Source of the DNA: GCA-2697345 sp049602715
GTDB lineage: Bacteria > Pseudomonadota > Alphaproteobacteria > Rhodobacterales > Rhodobacteraceae
Assembly (NCBI GenBank): GCA_049602715.1
Contig: JBMYRX010000008.1
Span: 1 to 41,260, forward strand
Length of the DNA: 41,260 nucleotides
Reading direction: 5' to 3'
Shown: positions 25,506 through 34,535 of the stretch, piece after piece
Layout: every line of letters begins with the position of its first letter
Position numbering within the stretch: position 1 is the first letter of the stretch
Notes under the pieces: model-generated
What the model was told of the DNA's origin: nothing
Database searches by the model: none
Seen by the model: only the letters and a program-made list of their open reading frames with translations
Position numbers and translations under genes: made by a program

Positions 25506-26812
25506 TGGACAACAATGTAATTATAGAGTGTGTCCGTGATAAAAAATTTATCTCAGAAGCCGATATGTTCAAGTTTGGATCAAAAATTGCAAACCCATCG
25601 ATAACTGATTCTCAAATTGGAGCTTTTGCTATGGCGGTTACGCTAAATGGTTTGAACTTTGAAGCAAGAGTCGGTTTGACCAAAGGAATGAGAGATAGCG
25701 GAATAACATTGAAGTGGAATTTACCAGGCCCTATCCTTGATAAGCATTCAACTGGTGGCGTTGGTGATCTGGTATCGCTGATATTGGCTCCGGCTCTCGC
25801 GGCCTGTGGCGCTTATGTTCCTATGATATCAGGAAGAGGTTTAGGGTTCACAGGTGGGACTTTAGATAAGTTAGAGGCCATACCTGGTTATATATCTGAA
25901 GTGACCAACGAAAGATTCCAAGCAGTAGTGAAAGAAGTTGGCTTTGCAATAGTAGGTGCATCGTGTTCGGTGGCTCCAGCAGATAAACGCCTTTATAGAA
26001 TACGTGATGTAACAGGTACAGTTAATAGTATAGACTTAATAACAGCATCTATATTATCAAAAAAGCTCTCAGCAGGTTTGGATGGTTTAGTTTTAGACAT
26101 TAAGACTGGATCAGGCGCAGTAATAAAGAAGTTTAAAGACTCAGTATTACTAGCTCAATCATTGATAGATGTGGCAAATGGCTCAGGTTGCCCAACACGC
26201 GCCTTGGTAACAGATATGTCACAGCCCTTGGTTAATTCTGCCGGGAATGCCCTGGAAATAAAGAGTTTAATGGAATTTCTAATTAGGCCAAAAACAAGCT
26301 CAAGGTTGCTTCAGGTAGTTTTAGAGCTTGGCTCAGAACTACTAACTCTTAATAAATCTTCACAAAGTCTTGAGGAAAGCCGGCGACTATTAGGTGAAGC
26401 AATTACCTCCGGTAGGGCATTTGAGTGTTTTGTGAAGATGATTTTTGAAATGGGGGGACCAATAGATTTTGAAACTCAATGGGATAAGATACTACCTAAG
26501 GCCCCTGTTATATTGGAGGTTTTAGCCGGAGAGGATGGTTATATCACTAAAATAGATACAGAAAGGTTAGGTCGAGCAATCCTTCTTCTTGGAGGAGGAC
26601 GAAGTAATGAAAATGATAAAATAGATCCTTCGGCTGGTATTTCAAATATTTGTGAAATTGGGACTAGAGTCGACACTTCATACCCTTTAGCAATTATTCA
26701 TGGATCGAACGACGATGTTGTGGCAAGAGTAGCCTCAGTTGTAAAAAGTTCTTTTACTATTTCAAAAGAAAATAAAACGATTCCGAAATTGATAAGCCGG
26801 ATTAAATTATAG
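25505..26812 (+). CDS. deoA: Thymidine phosphorylase
   Basis: DeoA cleaves thymidine and deoxyuridine with phosphate to the base plus deoxyribose-1-phosphate. The 435-residue product has the phosphate-binding motif DKHSTGGVGD at 79-88, SGRGLGFTGGTLDKLEAIPG, and the family segment PADKRLYRIRDVTGTVNSI. Length is normal. The start overlaps the cdd stop by one base, and its own stop overlaps the deoB GTG start by one base (TAGTG), so all three are tightly coupled. Its substrates come from Cdd and its sugar phosphate goes to DeoB. Confidence 0.97.
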   Translation: MDNNVIIECVRDKKFISEADMFKFGSKIANPSITDSQIGAFAMAVTLNGLNFEARVGLTKGMRDSGITLKWNLPGPILDKHSTGGVGDLVSLILAPALAACGAYVPMISGRGLGFTGGTLDKLEAIPGYISEVTNERFQAVVKEVGFAIVGASCSVAPADKRLYRIRDVTGTVNSIDLITASILSKKLSAGLDGLVLDIKTGSGAVIKKFKDSVLLAQSLIDVANGSGCPTRALVTDMSQPLVNSAGNALEIKSLMEFLIRPKTSSRLLQVVLELGSELLTLNKSSQSLEESRRLLGEAITSGRAFECFVKMIFEMGGPIDFETQWDKILPKAPVILEVLAGEDGYITKIDTERLGRAILLLGGGRSNENDKIDPSAGISNICEIGTRVDTSYPLAIIHGSNDDVVARVASVVKSSFTISKENKTIPKLISRIKL

Positions 26813-28008
26813 TGGCCCGTGTATTTTTAGTAATTATGGATTCGGTCGGTTGTGGAGGTGCGCCGGACGCGAAAGCATTTGGTGATCAAGGAGCTAATAC
26901 ATTATTACATATCACTAAAGCTTGTTTAGCAGGCCAAGCGGAACAAGGTAGAACAGGAAAACTGTATACACCTAACTTAAATAGTCTTGGGCTAAGCTCT
27001 ATACTTAGTGAACAAAGTAGTTCGTTGGAATTACATGAGCCGAAAAAACCTACTGGGCTGTGGGGTGTTGCGACAGAAACCTCTCCTGGGAAAGATACAC
27101 CTACTGGTCATTGGGAGTTGTGTGGTGTCCCGCTACCTTGGGAATGGAAGTATTTTCCAGAGAAAAATAATAGTTTTTCGAAAGATATTTTAGATTTAAT
27201 TCAAAAAGCTTCAAACTGTGATGGTGTTTTAGGAAACTGTCACGCTTCAGGTACTGATATAATTAGAGATTATGGAGAAACACATTTAAAAAATGGATGG
27301 CCAATCTGTTATACTTCAACCGATAGTGTCGTTCAAATAGCCGCTAACGAGAATACCTTTGGTTTAAAAAGACTTTATAATATTTGTTCTCAGATAGCTC
27401 CATCACTGCATAAATTAAAGATAGGTCGGGTTATTGCCAGACCTTTCATTGGTAGTTCAAAACAGACATTCGAAAGGACAAAAAATAGGAAGGATTTCTC
27501 AATTGCACCACCTGGCCCGACTCTTTGTGACTGGGCTTTTGACGAAGGACGTCAAGTCAATTCGTTAGGGAAAATATCAGATATATTTTCAGGAAAAGGT
27601 ATTTCCACTGTTAGACGAGGTTCCGATAAGCAACTAATGGAATATTTGTCTCAATTACTAGTTTCCGCGCCAGATGGAAGCCTTAACATCACCAATTTCG
27701 TAGAGTTTGATAGTATATACGGTCACAGAAGAGACGTTTCTGGATATGCCAGACATTTAGAATGGTTTGACGCTGAGCTTTCAAAGATATTTAAATTAGC
27801 ACATCATGATGATCTTGTTCTTTTGACCGCTGATCATGGGAATGACCCTACTTGGACCGGAACTGACCATACACGGGAACGCGTTCCAGTCCTTGCTTTC
27901 GGATTGGGTTATAAAGAAATTGGTAATGTTTCATTTATTGATATATCGGCGTCAGTAGCATCTCACCTTAATATAAGAAATCGCGGTAGCGGAAAGAGTT
28001 TTTTATAG
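26812..28008 (+). CDS. deoB: Phosphopentomutase
   Basis: DeoB moves the phosphate of (deoxy)ribose-1-phosphate to the 5 position, linking nucleoside breakdown to central metabolism. The 398-residue protein belongs to the alkaline-phosphatase superfamily. Metal ligands are seen in IMDSVGCGGAPDA, LLTADHGNDPTW and the TGTDHTRERVP segment. The phospho-acceptor threonine lies in GKDTPTGHWE. The start is GTG, overlapping the deoA stop. Deoxyribose-phosphate aldolase (deoC), the next step, is not in this window. Confidence 0.96.
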   Translation: MARVFLVIMDSVGCGGAPDAKAFGDQGANTLLHITKACLAGQAEQGRTGKLYTPNLNSLGLSSILSEQSSSLELHEPKKPTGLWGVATETSPGKDTPTGHWELCGVPLPWEWKYFPEKNNSFSKDILDLIQKASNCDGVLGNCHASGTDIIRDYGETHLKNGWPICYTSTDSVVQIAANENTFGLKRLYNICSQIAPSLHKLKIGRVIARPFIGSSKQTFERTKNRKDFSIAPPGPTLCDWAFDEGRQVNSLGKISDIFSGKGISTVRRGSDKQLMEYLSQLLVSAPDGSLNITNFVEFDSIYGHRRDVSGYARHLEWFDAELSKIFKLAHHDDLVLLTADHGNDPTWTGTDHTRERVPVLAFGLGYKEIGNVSFIDISASVASHLNIRNRGSGKSFL

Positions 28009-28042
28009 ATAAGAAATATTAATGTAAATAGGGAGAAAAGTA

Positions 28043-28675
28043 ATGTCAGATCATCTTACCATAGTGAAACATCCGTTAGTCCAACATAAGCTAACCTTAA
28101 TGAGAAAAAGTTCTACCCCGACAGCTCTATTCAGGCAGCTTTTAAGAGAAATCAGTCAACTATTAGCCTATGAAATAACTAGAGATTTAGAAATCAATCA
28201 AAAATCAATAGAAACTCCTTTGACCCAAATGAATTCGCCAGAATTGTCTGGGCGTAAGCTTGCTCTTATTTCTATTTTAAGAGCAGGTAATGGTTTGCTC
28301 GATGGAATGTTGGAATTGATACCCTCTGCTCGGGTAGGTTTTGTTGGGCTTTATAGAGACGAGAAAACTCTCCAACCTATTCAATATTATTTTAAAGTGC
28401 CCGAAGCATTAGAAGAAAGAATGGTAATTGCTGTCGACCCTATGTTGGCAACTGGAAACTCATCGGTAGCGGCAATAAACTTACTTAAAAAAGCTGGCGC
28501 AAAGAATATAAGCTTTCTATGTCTATTAGCTGCTCCAGAAGGAGTGCAAACCATGAAGGATGCGCATCCGGATGTTAAAATCGTTACCGCGGCTTTGGAT
28601 AGCCATTTAAATGACCAAGGATATATAGTACCAGGATTGGGCGATGCAGGTGACCGAATGTTTGGTACAAAGTAA
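28043..28675 (+). CDS. upp: Uracil phosphoribosyltransferase
   Basis: Upp joins uracil to PRPP to make UMP, completing the salvage route fed by Cdd and DeoA. The 210-residue protein shows the PRPP loop VIAVDPMLATGNSS, the SILRAGNGLLDGML segment, and the C-terminal PGLGDAGDRMFGTK signature. A GGGAG site precedes the ATG, 34 bases after deoB. It ends the plus-strand run; the next gene is convergent seven bases away. Confidence 0.97.
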   Translation: MSDHLTIVKHPLVQHKLTLMRKSSTPTALFRQLLREISQLLAYEITRDLEINQKSIETPLTQMNSPELSGRKLALISILRAGNGLLDGMLELIPSARVGFVGLYRDEKTLQPIQYYFKVPEALEERMVIAVDPMLATGNSSVAAINLLKKAGAKNISFLCLLAAPEGVQTMKDAHPDVKIVTAALDSHLNDQGYIVPGLGDAGDRMFGTK

Positions 28676-28682
28676 TTTGAAC

Positions 28683-29699
28683 TTATTGTTCACAGATAGA
28701 TTGTAGGCTTAACCACATGGTATCAGAGATAAGAAGTGGAGCAGTTTTTTGTATATAGGGGTCACCTGTTATGAGTTCAGAAGTAGTTTCTCCCGTGATG
28801 TCCATCGCGTATGAGTAAGGAGAAGTTGACACTTTTGCGTTTCGAAATAGTTCAAGGAGATTTTGATAATCTAAATTGCTATTGGCATTCACTAAAGTTT
28901 TAGCAGAATAATTTTGTAAGAAATTATCTGTCATCTTTCCTGTAGCTAAAAAGCGTATGATTGTACTAGTGTGAGCTTCTCTTATTAACTTTTCAAAAGG
29001 ATTATCTTTTTTAACACGCTCTAAAGCAGAGAAAATAAATCCAGCAGCAACTTCCGGTGTATCATAGTCTTCAACAACTGTTTTATCAATAAGATGTATA
29101 TTCCCCGGTAAAGATAGTACCTTTTTGCTACTATTTGGTATTATCAAAAATGTATGGTCCATACTTCCAATTAGTCGTTCTTTTAGTTTAACTAAAGCGG
29201 CGTTTCCCAACCCAGTGCTACAAGGTGTTCCTGTTAGATTAGAGATCTTATTGACCATTAACTGACCAATCTCCTTTTTATTGATATCCAATGTCGTAGC
29301 TATAGTGTGCTGCTTCAACTTTTCTGGGAGCCAAATGATACTGCTTATAAATATGAGGCTAAAAGTAATCAGCAACAGATATAGTCTAATTCTGCCATGA
29401 TGTGGTCGCCTTTTTTCAATAACATTCGTTATTTTTGATATAGCTCTTATCACTACGTTATCGTTAATTTCTAAAGTTTCTAAGGAGTCCTGACCTGGTT
29501 TATAAAGAGCGGGTTGTTTACCTGCGTTTATTCTTTGAACAGCCGGTAATGACCAGTGTGAAACCACTACACCTTTTGTGTCTTTCAACACTAGCGAGTT
29601 ATCTCCAAATAATACTAAAACCTCCTTCCTTTGACTGGTATTAGACTCTTTCCAAAGGCCGGTGCATTCTAAGCGTTCATATTCTTTTAAAGCAGTCAT
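28683..29699 (-). CDS. Single-pass membrane protein of unknown function
   Basis: This 338-residue protein has no motif I can name. The N-terminal 100 residues form a soluble domain (LECTGLWKESN, FGDNSLVLKDTKG, HWSLPAVQRINAG). It resembles a beta-rich domain seen in alphaproteobacterial hypothetical proteins of similar size, as far as I recall. One membrane helix lies at about 104-124, followed by a large domain of about 215 residues, probably periplasmic. No HExxH, lipobox or obvious catalytic triad is seen. Cysteines at about 158 and the C-terminus (SICEQ) could pair. It is convergent with upp. The neighbour on the same strand (acyl-CoA synthetase, upstream by about 39 bases) may share its transcript. 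Confidence 0.75.
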   Translation of the reverse strand: MTALKEYERLECTGLWKESNTSQRKEVLVLFGDNSLVLKDTKGVVVSHWSLPAVQRINAGKQPALYKPGQDSLETLEINDNVVIRAISKITNVIEKRRPHHGRIRLYLLLITFSLIFISSIIWLPEKLKQHTIATTLDINKKEIGQLMVNKISNLTGTPCSTGLGNAALVKLKERLIGSMDHTFLIIPNSSKKVLSLPGNIHLIDKTVVEDYDTPEVAAGFIFSALERVKKDNPFEKLIREAHTSTIIRFLATGKMTDNFLQNYSAKTLVNANSNLDYQNLLELFRNAKVSTSPYSYAMDITGETTSELITGDPYIQKTAPLLISDTMWLSLQSICEQ

Positions 29700-29738
29700 T
29701 AAATTGTATCCAAGTTAAGGACATTTGATTTTAAGCTT

Positions 29739-31364
29739 TTACAATAATTTTGCCTTTTCTCTCAGTTCAAATTTTTGTATTTTGCCTGTTGAAGTTTTTG
29801 GGAGTTCTTGAAACGAGATCTGTTTTGGTGTTTTGAAGCCTGCTAACTGAGCTCGGGCAAAAGATATAAGATCGCCCTCGCTTACAGTTTCACCCACCTT
29901 TAACTCGACAAAGGCGAATGGGACTTCTCCCCATTTATCATCAGCCTTAGCAACTACTGCGCATAGACTGACCGCAGGATGGCTCATTAGAACGCCTTCA
30001 ACTTCCACTGAACTGACGTTTTCTCCACCCGATATAATAATATCTTTAGCCCTATCCGCAATTTGAATATAATTATTAGGATGTAACTTGGCTATATCAC
30101 CAGAATGGAAAAAACCACCAGAAAAAGCTTCTTTAGTTGCTTCAGGGTTTTTGAAATACCCCTTCATTACTGAGTTTCCTCTGATGACAATCTCACCTAA
30201 AGCCTTTGCATCATTCTTTATTTTATTTTGTTTTTCATCTACCACCGTTATTTCTTCCATCATTGGGAATGCGACACCCTGTTGGGCTTTTATTGAAGAT
30301 TTCCTTTCCTGAGTTTCTTGATCCCATTTTTCATCCCAAATACATTCGGTAACGTGTCCATAGGTTTCTGTTAATCCATAAACCTGAGTAACATTAAACC
30401 CAATTGACTCAATAGCTGCCAATGTTGCGGGAGCAGGCGGTGCACCGGCAGTAAAAACCTCTACTGTATGAGAAAAGGGTTTCCTTTCTGAGGCTGACGC
30501 ATTGATAATCAAATTAAGCACAATAGGCGCACCGCCGAGATGAGTTACTTTTTCTTGAGATATTGCATCATAAATTACCTTCGCTGAGACGTCCCTACAA
30601 CAGAATACAGTTCCCCCTAGCATTGGCATTAGCCAGGTATGATTCCAGCCGTTACAATGGAATAAGGGGACTATTATTAATAGTTTTGGATATAATTGTA
30701 ACCTCCAACTTACTACAGTACCCATTGTCATCAGGTAGGCTCCTCTATGATGACAAACGACACCTTTAGGAAGACCTGTGGTGCCTGAAGTATAGTTAAG
30801 TGATATACTTTCCCACTCGTCTTGAGGCATTACCCAAGAAAATTGTTCATCTCCCATTTTTAATAATTCTTCATATTCTAAGTATTTTCCCGATTTAGTG
30901 AAACCAGAAGTTAAATCCTGTACCTCGATGATCTCTGGCCCCGAGCTTTCACATATCTTCTTTGCATCCTCTGCTAATGATAAGAATTGGGAGTCCACTA
31001 TGACTATTTTTGCTTCGCCATGATCAAAAATGTATGCCACTGTTTTAACATCGAGACGGGTATTGATTGTGTTTAATACCGCTCCCAGTGCTGGGATACC
31101 AAAATGTGCCTCAACCTGAGCAGGTATATTGGGTAGAATAGTAGCAACCACATCACCGGTCTTGATTCCCCGTTTCTCTAACCCAGAAGCCAGAAGTGTA
31201 ACTCGTTTATAATATTCTTTATACGAGTATCTATTTTCTCCATATACTATGGCCTCGCGTTCAGGATAGACAACTGAGGCACGCCTGAGATGAGATAAAG
31301 GGGTTAGAGGAACATAATTGGCCTTTGTTTTTTCAAGGCCATCTTCATTAGACATCCATCCCAT
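29739..31364 (-). CDS. Acyl-CoA synthetase (AMP-forming)
   Basis: An ANL-superfamily ligase that activates a carboxylic acid to its CoA thioester with ATP. The 541-residue protein has the P-loop-like LNYTSGTTGLPKGVV, QVYGLTETYG, FFHSGDIAKLHPNNYI, the hinge segment RAKDIIISGGENVSS and the C-terminal catalytic lysine motif PKTSTGKIQKFELR. The overall type resembles short/medium-chain and plant AAE-like ligases more than long-chain FadD. The exact acid is unknown. An AAAGG site precedes the ATG at 31364; another in-frame ATG nine bases later is less well placed. It lies 54 bases downstream of the GST gene. Confidence 0.9.
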   Translation of the reverse strand: MGWMSNEDGLEKTKANYVPLTPLSHLRRASVVYPEREAIVYGENRYSYKEYYKRVTLLASGLEKRGIKTGDVVATILPNIPAQVEAHFGIPALGAVLNTINTRLDVKTVAYIFDHGEAKIVIVDSQFLSLAEDAKKICESSGPEIIEVQDLTSGFTKSGKYLEYEELLKMGDEQFSWVMPQDEWESISLNYTSGTTGLPKGVVCHHRGAYLMTMGTVVSWRLQLYPKLLIIVPLFHCNGWNHTWLMPMLGGTVFCCRDVSAKVIYDAISQEKVTHLGGAPIVLNLIINASASERKPFSHTVEVFTAGAPPAPATLAAIESIGFNVTQVYGLTETYGHVTECIWDEKWDQETQERKSSIKAQQGVAFPMMEEITVVDEKQNKIKNDAKALGEIVIRGNSVMKGYFKNPEATKEAFSGGFFHSGDIAKLHPNNYIQIADRAKDIIISGGENVSSVEVEGVLMSHPAVSLCAVVAKADDKWGEVPFAFVELKVGETVSEGDLISFARAQLAGFKTPKQISFQELPKTSTGKIQKFELREKAKLL

Positions 31365-31418
31365 ATTTTGCCTTTCTAAATTATTTGGAATATCTCGAAA
31401 ATTAAAACGAAGTTTTCT

Positions 31419-32045
31419 TTAAGGTTTAGTGTAAGCCCGTTTCATCAAATCGTAAGGATGTTTCCATCTCGGTTGTTGAGAAATTCTAGTCAACCAGGAA
31501 TCTATATTACCCCACTCTTTTCTATTAAACCCAAAAGGTTCTTCATAGAATAGGTACCCACAACAGGAAATGTCGGCTACACTGATCGTATCTCCGACTA
31601 GCCAGTCGCTAGTGGAAAGAGCATGGTCAAGTACTTTATAAGCTATTTGTAATCTACCATTTATGAATTTCATAGCTTCTTTCGGACGTTTTTCTTCTGG
31701 CAGGAAATTACTAAGAAATCTTAAAAGCCCGGCCTGACTAGACATTTTATGATTATCCCAAAGAACCCACCTTAATACTTCATACTTGTTTTCTGGTTTC
31801 CCACCAAGCTTACCAGTTTTATCTACCAAATATTGCTGGATGGCTCCTGACTGTGTGATAGTCTCTTCATCACTCGCGACTAATGTTGGGACCTCTCCCA
31901 TCGGGTTAATCTTTTTGTAAGCTTCTGATTGAGCTTCTCCTTTGAAGAAATCTACAAATACGGGCTCCCATTTAACCTTTGAAAGCTCCATAGTTAATGC
32001 TGCTTTATATGCATTTCCAGATTCGCCAAAACAATATAACTTCAT
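31419..32045 (-). CDS. Glutathione S-transferase family protein
   Basis: This 208-residue protein has a thioredoxin-like N-terminal domain (1-78) and an all-helical C-terminal domain (about 88-205). The likely active-site region is GESGNAYKAAL with Ser9. The glutathione gamma-Glu site is TITQSGAIQQYL, preceded by cis-Pro in NPMGEVPTLV. DWLVGDTISVADISCCGYLF is the usual N-capping motif of the C-terminal domain. The class cannot be fixed by eye. An AAGGA site precedes the ATG. It is divergent from the thioesterase-MATE operon across a 217-base gap with a 10-bp inverted repeat. Confidence 0.92.
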   Translation of the reverse strand: MKLYCFGESGNAYKAALTMELSKVKWEPVFVDFFKGEAQSEAYKKINPMGEVPTLVASDEETITQSGAIQQYLVDKTGKLGGKPENKYEVLRWVLWDNHKMSSQAGLLRFLSNFLPEEKRPKEAMKFINGRLQIAYKVLDHALSTSDWLVGDTISVADISCCGYLFYEEPFGFNRKEWGNIDSWLTRISQQPRWKHPYDLMKRAYTKP

Positions 32046-32113
32046 TCTATTTCCTTAATTCTATGATAGCCAGACTATAAAATTTACTAATCTTAAACTA
32101 TCTATTTCTCAAT

Positions 32114-32147
32114 TTATAACTTTTGGTATAGTTTATTAAAGTTATAA
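32114..32147. promoter_or_regulatory. 10-bp perfect inverted repeat in divergent promoter
   Basis: TTATAACTTT (32114-32123) and its exact complement AAAGTTATAA (32138-32147) are separated by 14 bases. The half-site centres are 24 bases apart. The element sits 69 bases from the GST start and 115 bases before the first thioesterase start, so it could control both directions. No local regulator gene is adjacent. Confidence 0.45.
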
Positions 32148-32262
32148 GTTACGTTTTCGGATTAACCAACTTGTAAATCGTATTATTACAAAGAAATAAT
32201 GGAGATAAAAACTTTTATTAACAAGGTTTATTTATTAACAATTGTGTGTGCTAGGGAGATGC

Positions 32263-32706
32263 ATGGAAATTTCGAAAACTCAATTCAACATTGCTCAAAC
32301 ATTTTTGCAAGCTTTACCATTTTCCTCACTATTAAAAATGAAAATGGAACAGGCGGGAGAGGGGTTTGCTGTAATCTCGATGCCATATCAGTCGATTTTG
32401 AGCGATGGGAGTGAGGATGCGAAAATTTACTCAAGTGCCATATCCAGTTTGATTGATACATGTGGAGGCTTATCTGTACTCGTGCATAGACACTTACCAA
32501 GGGATACAGCCACCCTTGATCTAAGAGTTGATTATTTGCGAACTGCTTGCCCTGGTGAAACAGTATTCGCTCGTGCGGAGTGCTATTATGTCGCTGATTC
32601 TGTAGCTTTCGTTAAAGCCACCGCAACTGATAATTGTTTAACTGACCCGATAGCAAGTGCTGTGGGGACATTTGCCTTTGTTTCTAAGAAGTCGGTATCG
32701 ATATGA
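32263..32706 (+). CDS. Hotdog-fold (PaaI-like) thioesterase, first of pair
   Basis: A 147-residue hotdog-fold protein of the PaaI/YbgC-like thioesterase superfamily. The central helix region reads KIYSSAISSLIDTCGG, with the acidic residue Asp66, but lacks the HGG motif that normally precedes it. The following strands (ATLDLRVDYLRTACPGETVFA, split as ATLDLRVDYLR and TACPGETVFA) are typical. I chose the ATG at 32263 because AGGGAG lies five bases before it; the longer frame from 32242 has no such site. The stop overlaps the next start as ATGA. It probably pairs with the next protein. Confidence 0.82.
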   Translation: MEISKTQFNIAQTFLQALPFSSLLKMKMEQAGEGFAVISMPYQSILSDGSEDAKIYSSAISSLIDTCGGLSVLVHRHLPRDTATLDLRVDYLRTACPGETVFARAECYYVADSVAFVKATATDNCLTDPIASAVGTFAFVSKKSVSI

Positions 32707-33197
32707 ATCCAAAAATGATAGATTCTATACTACAGAAACATTTATCAAAAAAATATATTCTTCAAAGTTTTATACCTGATAATTCTTTTATTAGTCTTCT
32801 TGATGTTCGTTTCGTAAAAGAAAATGGCTCCTATATTTCCATCTTACCCTTTAGACCTGATTTGATTGGGAACCTTGAGATACAGGCTCTACATGGGGGT
32901 GTAACCCTTTCCTTATTAGAAGTAACCGCATTCCTTCAAATACAGATGGAGCAAAAGAATAATCTGGAGGATGAAAGAGAAAAGGCGTCTTTTGATAGAC
33001 TGAACACAACCGCACTCAGTATAGTAGATATACAAGTAGATTATTTGAGACCTGGTTTTGCGCATGACTCATTTTCTATGGCCAGAATTAACCGTTTGGG
33101 GAGACGTTTTGCCTCTGTGTCTGTAATAGCTTGGCAAAGAGATTATGAGAAGATCTTTGCTCAAGCCACAATACGTTTTCAGATTTCAAAAAAATGA
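32703..33197 (+). CDS. Hotdog-fold (PaaI-like) thioesterase, second of pair
   Basis: A 164-residue hotdog-fold protein of the same superfamily as its upstream neighbour but clearly different in sequence. It has the HGG motif (LQALHGGVTLSLLEVTA, His64-Gly66) followed by Glu73 as the likely catalytic acid, then IQVDYLRPG. Together with the first protein, which lacks HGG, this suggests a heteromer with complementary active-site parts. It starts inside the first gene's stop (ATGA) and ends inside the MATE start (ATGA), so all three are translationally coupled. The acyl-CoA substrate is unknown. Confidence 0.85.
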   Translation: MNPKMIDSILQKHLSKKYILQSFIPDNSFISLLDVRFVKENGSYISILPFRPDLIGNLEIQALHGGVTLSLLEVTAFLQIQMEQKNNLEDEREKASFDRLNTTALSIVDIQVDYLRPGFAHDSFSMARINRLGRRFASVSVIAWQRDYEKIFAQATIRFQISKK

Positions 33198-34510
33198 ACT
33201 TAATAGTTTCAAGAGATATAACTAGTCGACGAATTTTAAGAATTGCTCTTCCAATTTTATTTTCGAATGCAACTATTCCTATTTTGGGGGCTGTTGATAC
33301 GGCAGTGATTGGGCAGCTTGGTGATCCAGCTGCTATTGGTGCTGTCGGAATCGGGGCCATCATTATATCCGCCATCTATTGGGTTTTTGGTTTCCTTAGA
33401 ATGGGAACAGTTGGTCTAACGTCTCAAGCATACGGTGCCAAAGACTTTATGGAGGTCGACGCATTGCTGGGCCGTTGTTTAATAGTTGGCTTTTCAGCTG
33501 GGTTAATAATAATTCTTATTCAATCTGTTGCCTTTCAATTGGCTTTAAATATCTCACCCGCTTCTAAGGAGGTAGAGTTATTCGCCTCGAAATATATAGA
33601 AATTCGAATTTTCTCTGCTCCTGCTGCAATCGCTTTATTTGGAATTACGGGATGGCTGATAGCGCTTGAACGTACAAAGTCGATTTTACTTGTTCAACTT
33701 TTTATGAATGGACTGAACGTAATTCTAGATATTTTGTTAGTAAATCATTTTGAGTTGGGTATTCAAGGAGTTGCTTATGCAAGCCTTGTAGCTGAGTGGT
33801 GTGGTTTTATATTGGGCTTATACCTTTGTAGAGATCGCTTGATGGCTAAAGGTTTTTTAAATTTTTTACAAATTTTTGAGAAAAAGCGATTGACCAATAT
33901 GGTCAACGTAAACATCGATATATTAATTAGGTCTTTGTTATTACAAATGGCAATAATCTCATTTCTTTTTATAGGATCAGATTTTGGAGATCTTGCTTTA
34001 GCCTCCAATCAAATTCTTTTACAGTTTATCCATATCGTTTCATATGCCCTAGATGGGTTTGCACATGCGGCAGAAACTCTTGTTGGCCAATCCGTTGGCG
34101 CACGTGATAGAAGAAGTTTTAGACAAGCGGCAATCCTCACGACAATTTGGGCAGGGCTTATTTGTATAATTTTTGTGATGTTTTTTTTGATTTTTGGAGG
34201 ACACCTTGTTGATTTAATGACGGTTTCCCCAGAGGTTCGTTTGGAAGCCCGTAAATATCTTCCATATTTGTCTATTTTACCATTAATTGGATTATTTTCT
34301 TATATGTTGGACGGTATATTTATAGGGGCAACTCGCACGCGTGATATGCGAAATATGATGTTTATCTCGTTTTTGGGATACGTCCTCGTTTTATTCCTGT
34401 TAATACCTAACTTTGAAAATCATGGCCTATGGTTTGGATTGATGGCGTTATATATTCTTCGTGCGGTAACACTTTCATTAAAATATCCAGCCTTAGAGGC
34501 CAGTATTTAA
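33194..34510 (+). CDS. MATE-family multidrug/metabolite exporter
   Basis: A 438-residue inner-membrane exporter of the MATE family, DinF-like branch. About twelve membrane helices are seen. The N-terminal ILRIALPILFSNATIPILGAVDTAVIG and the repeat-half start near residue 235 fit the two-lobed fold (first segment quoted as ILRIALPILFSNATI). The TVGLTSQAYGAKD motif at about 72-84 and the matching AETLVGQSVGARD at about 290-302 are MATE signatures. Its start overlaps the second thioesterase stop. Substrate is unknown; a link to the acyl product of the thioesterases is inference. Confidence 0.93.
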   Translation: MNLIVSRDITSRRILRIALPILFSNATIPILGAVDTAVIGQLGDPAAIGAVGIGAIIISAIYWVFGFLRMGTVGLTSQAYGAKDFMEVDALLGRCLIVGFSAGLIIILIQSVAFQLALNISPASKEVELFASKYIEIRIFSAPAAIALFGITGWLIALERTKSILLVQLFMNGLNVILDILLVNHFELGIQGVAYASLVAEWCGFILGLYLCRDRLMAKGFLNFLQIFEKKRLTNMVNVNIDILIRSLLLQMAIISFLFIGSDFGDLALASNQILLQFIHIVSYALDGFAHAAETLVGQSVGARDRRSFRQAAILTTIWAGLICIIFVMFFLIFGGHLVDLMTVSPEVRLEARKYLPYLSILPLIGLFSYMLDGIFIGATRTRDMRNMMFISFLGYVLVLFLLIPNFENHGLWFGLMALYILRAVTLSLKYPALEASI

Positions 34511-34535
34511 TATTTTACAAGATGCTGTAGATTCA

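Noticed and set aside
28678..28692. TGAAC-n5-GTTCA repeat between upp and the convergent membrane protein gene
   Set aside because: Five-base arms without a T-run are expected by chance and do not support a terminator.
29739..31364. Assignment as DmdB (methylmercaptopropionate-CoA ligase)
   Set aside because: The N-terminal region resembles AAE/short-medium-chain ligases rather than DmdB as I recall it, and no other dmd genes are nearby.
32199..32414. A 71-codon plus-strand frame overlapping the first thioesterase
   Set aside because: It overlaps the thioesterase in another frame and has no domain. The thioesterase frame has a clear AGGGAG site and hotdog features.
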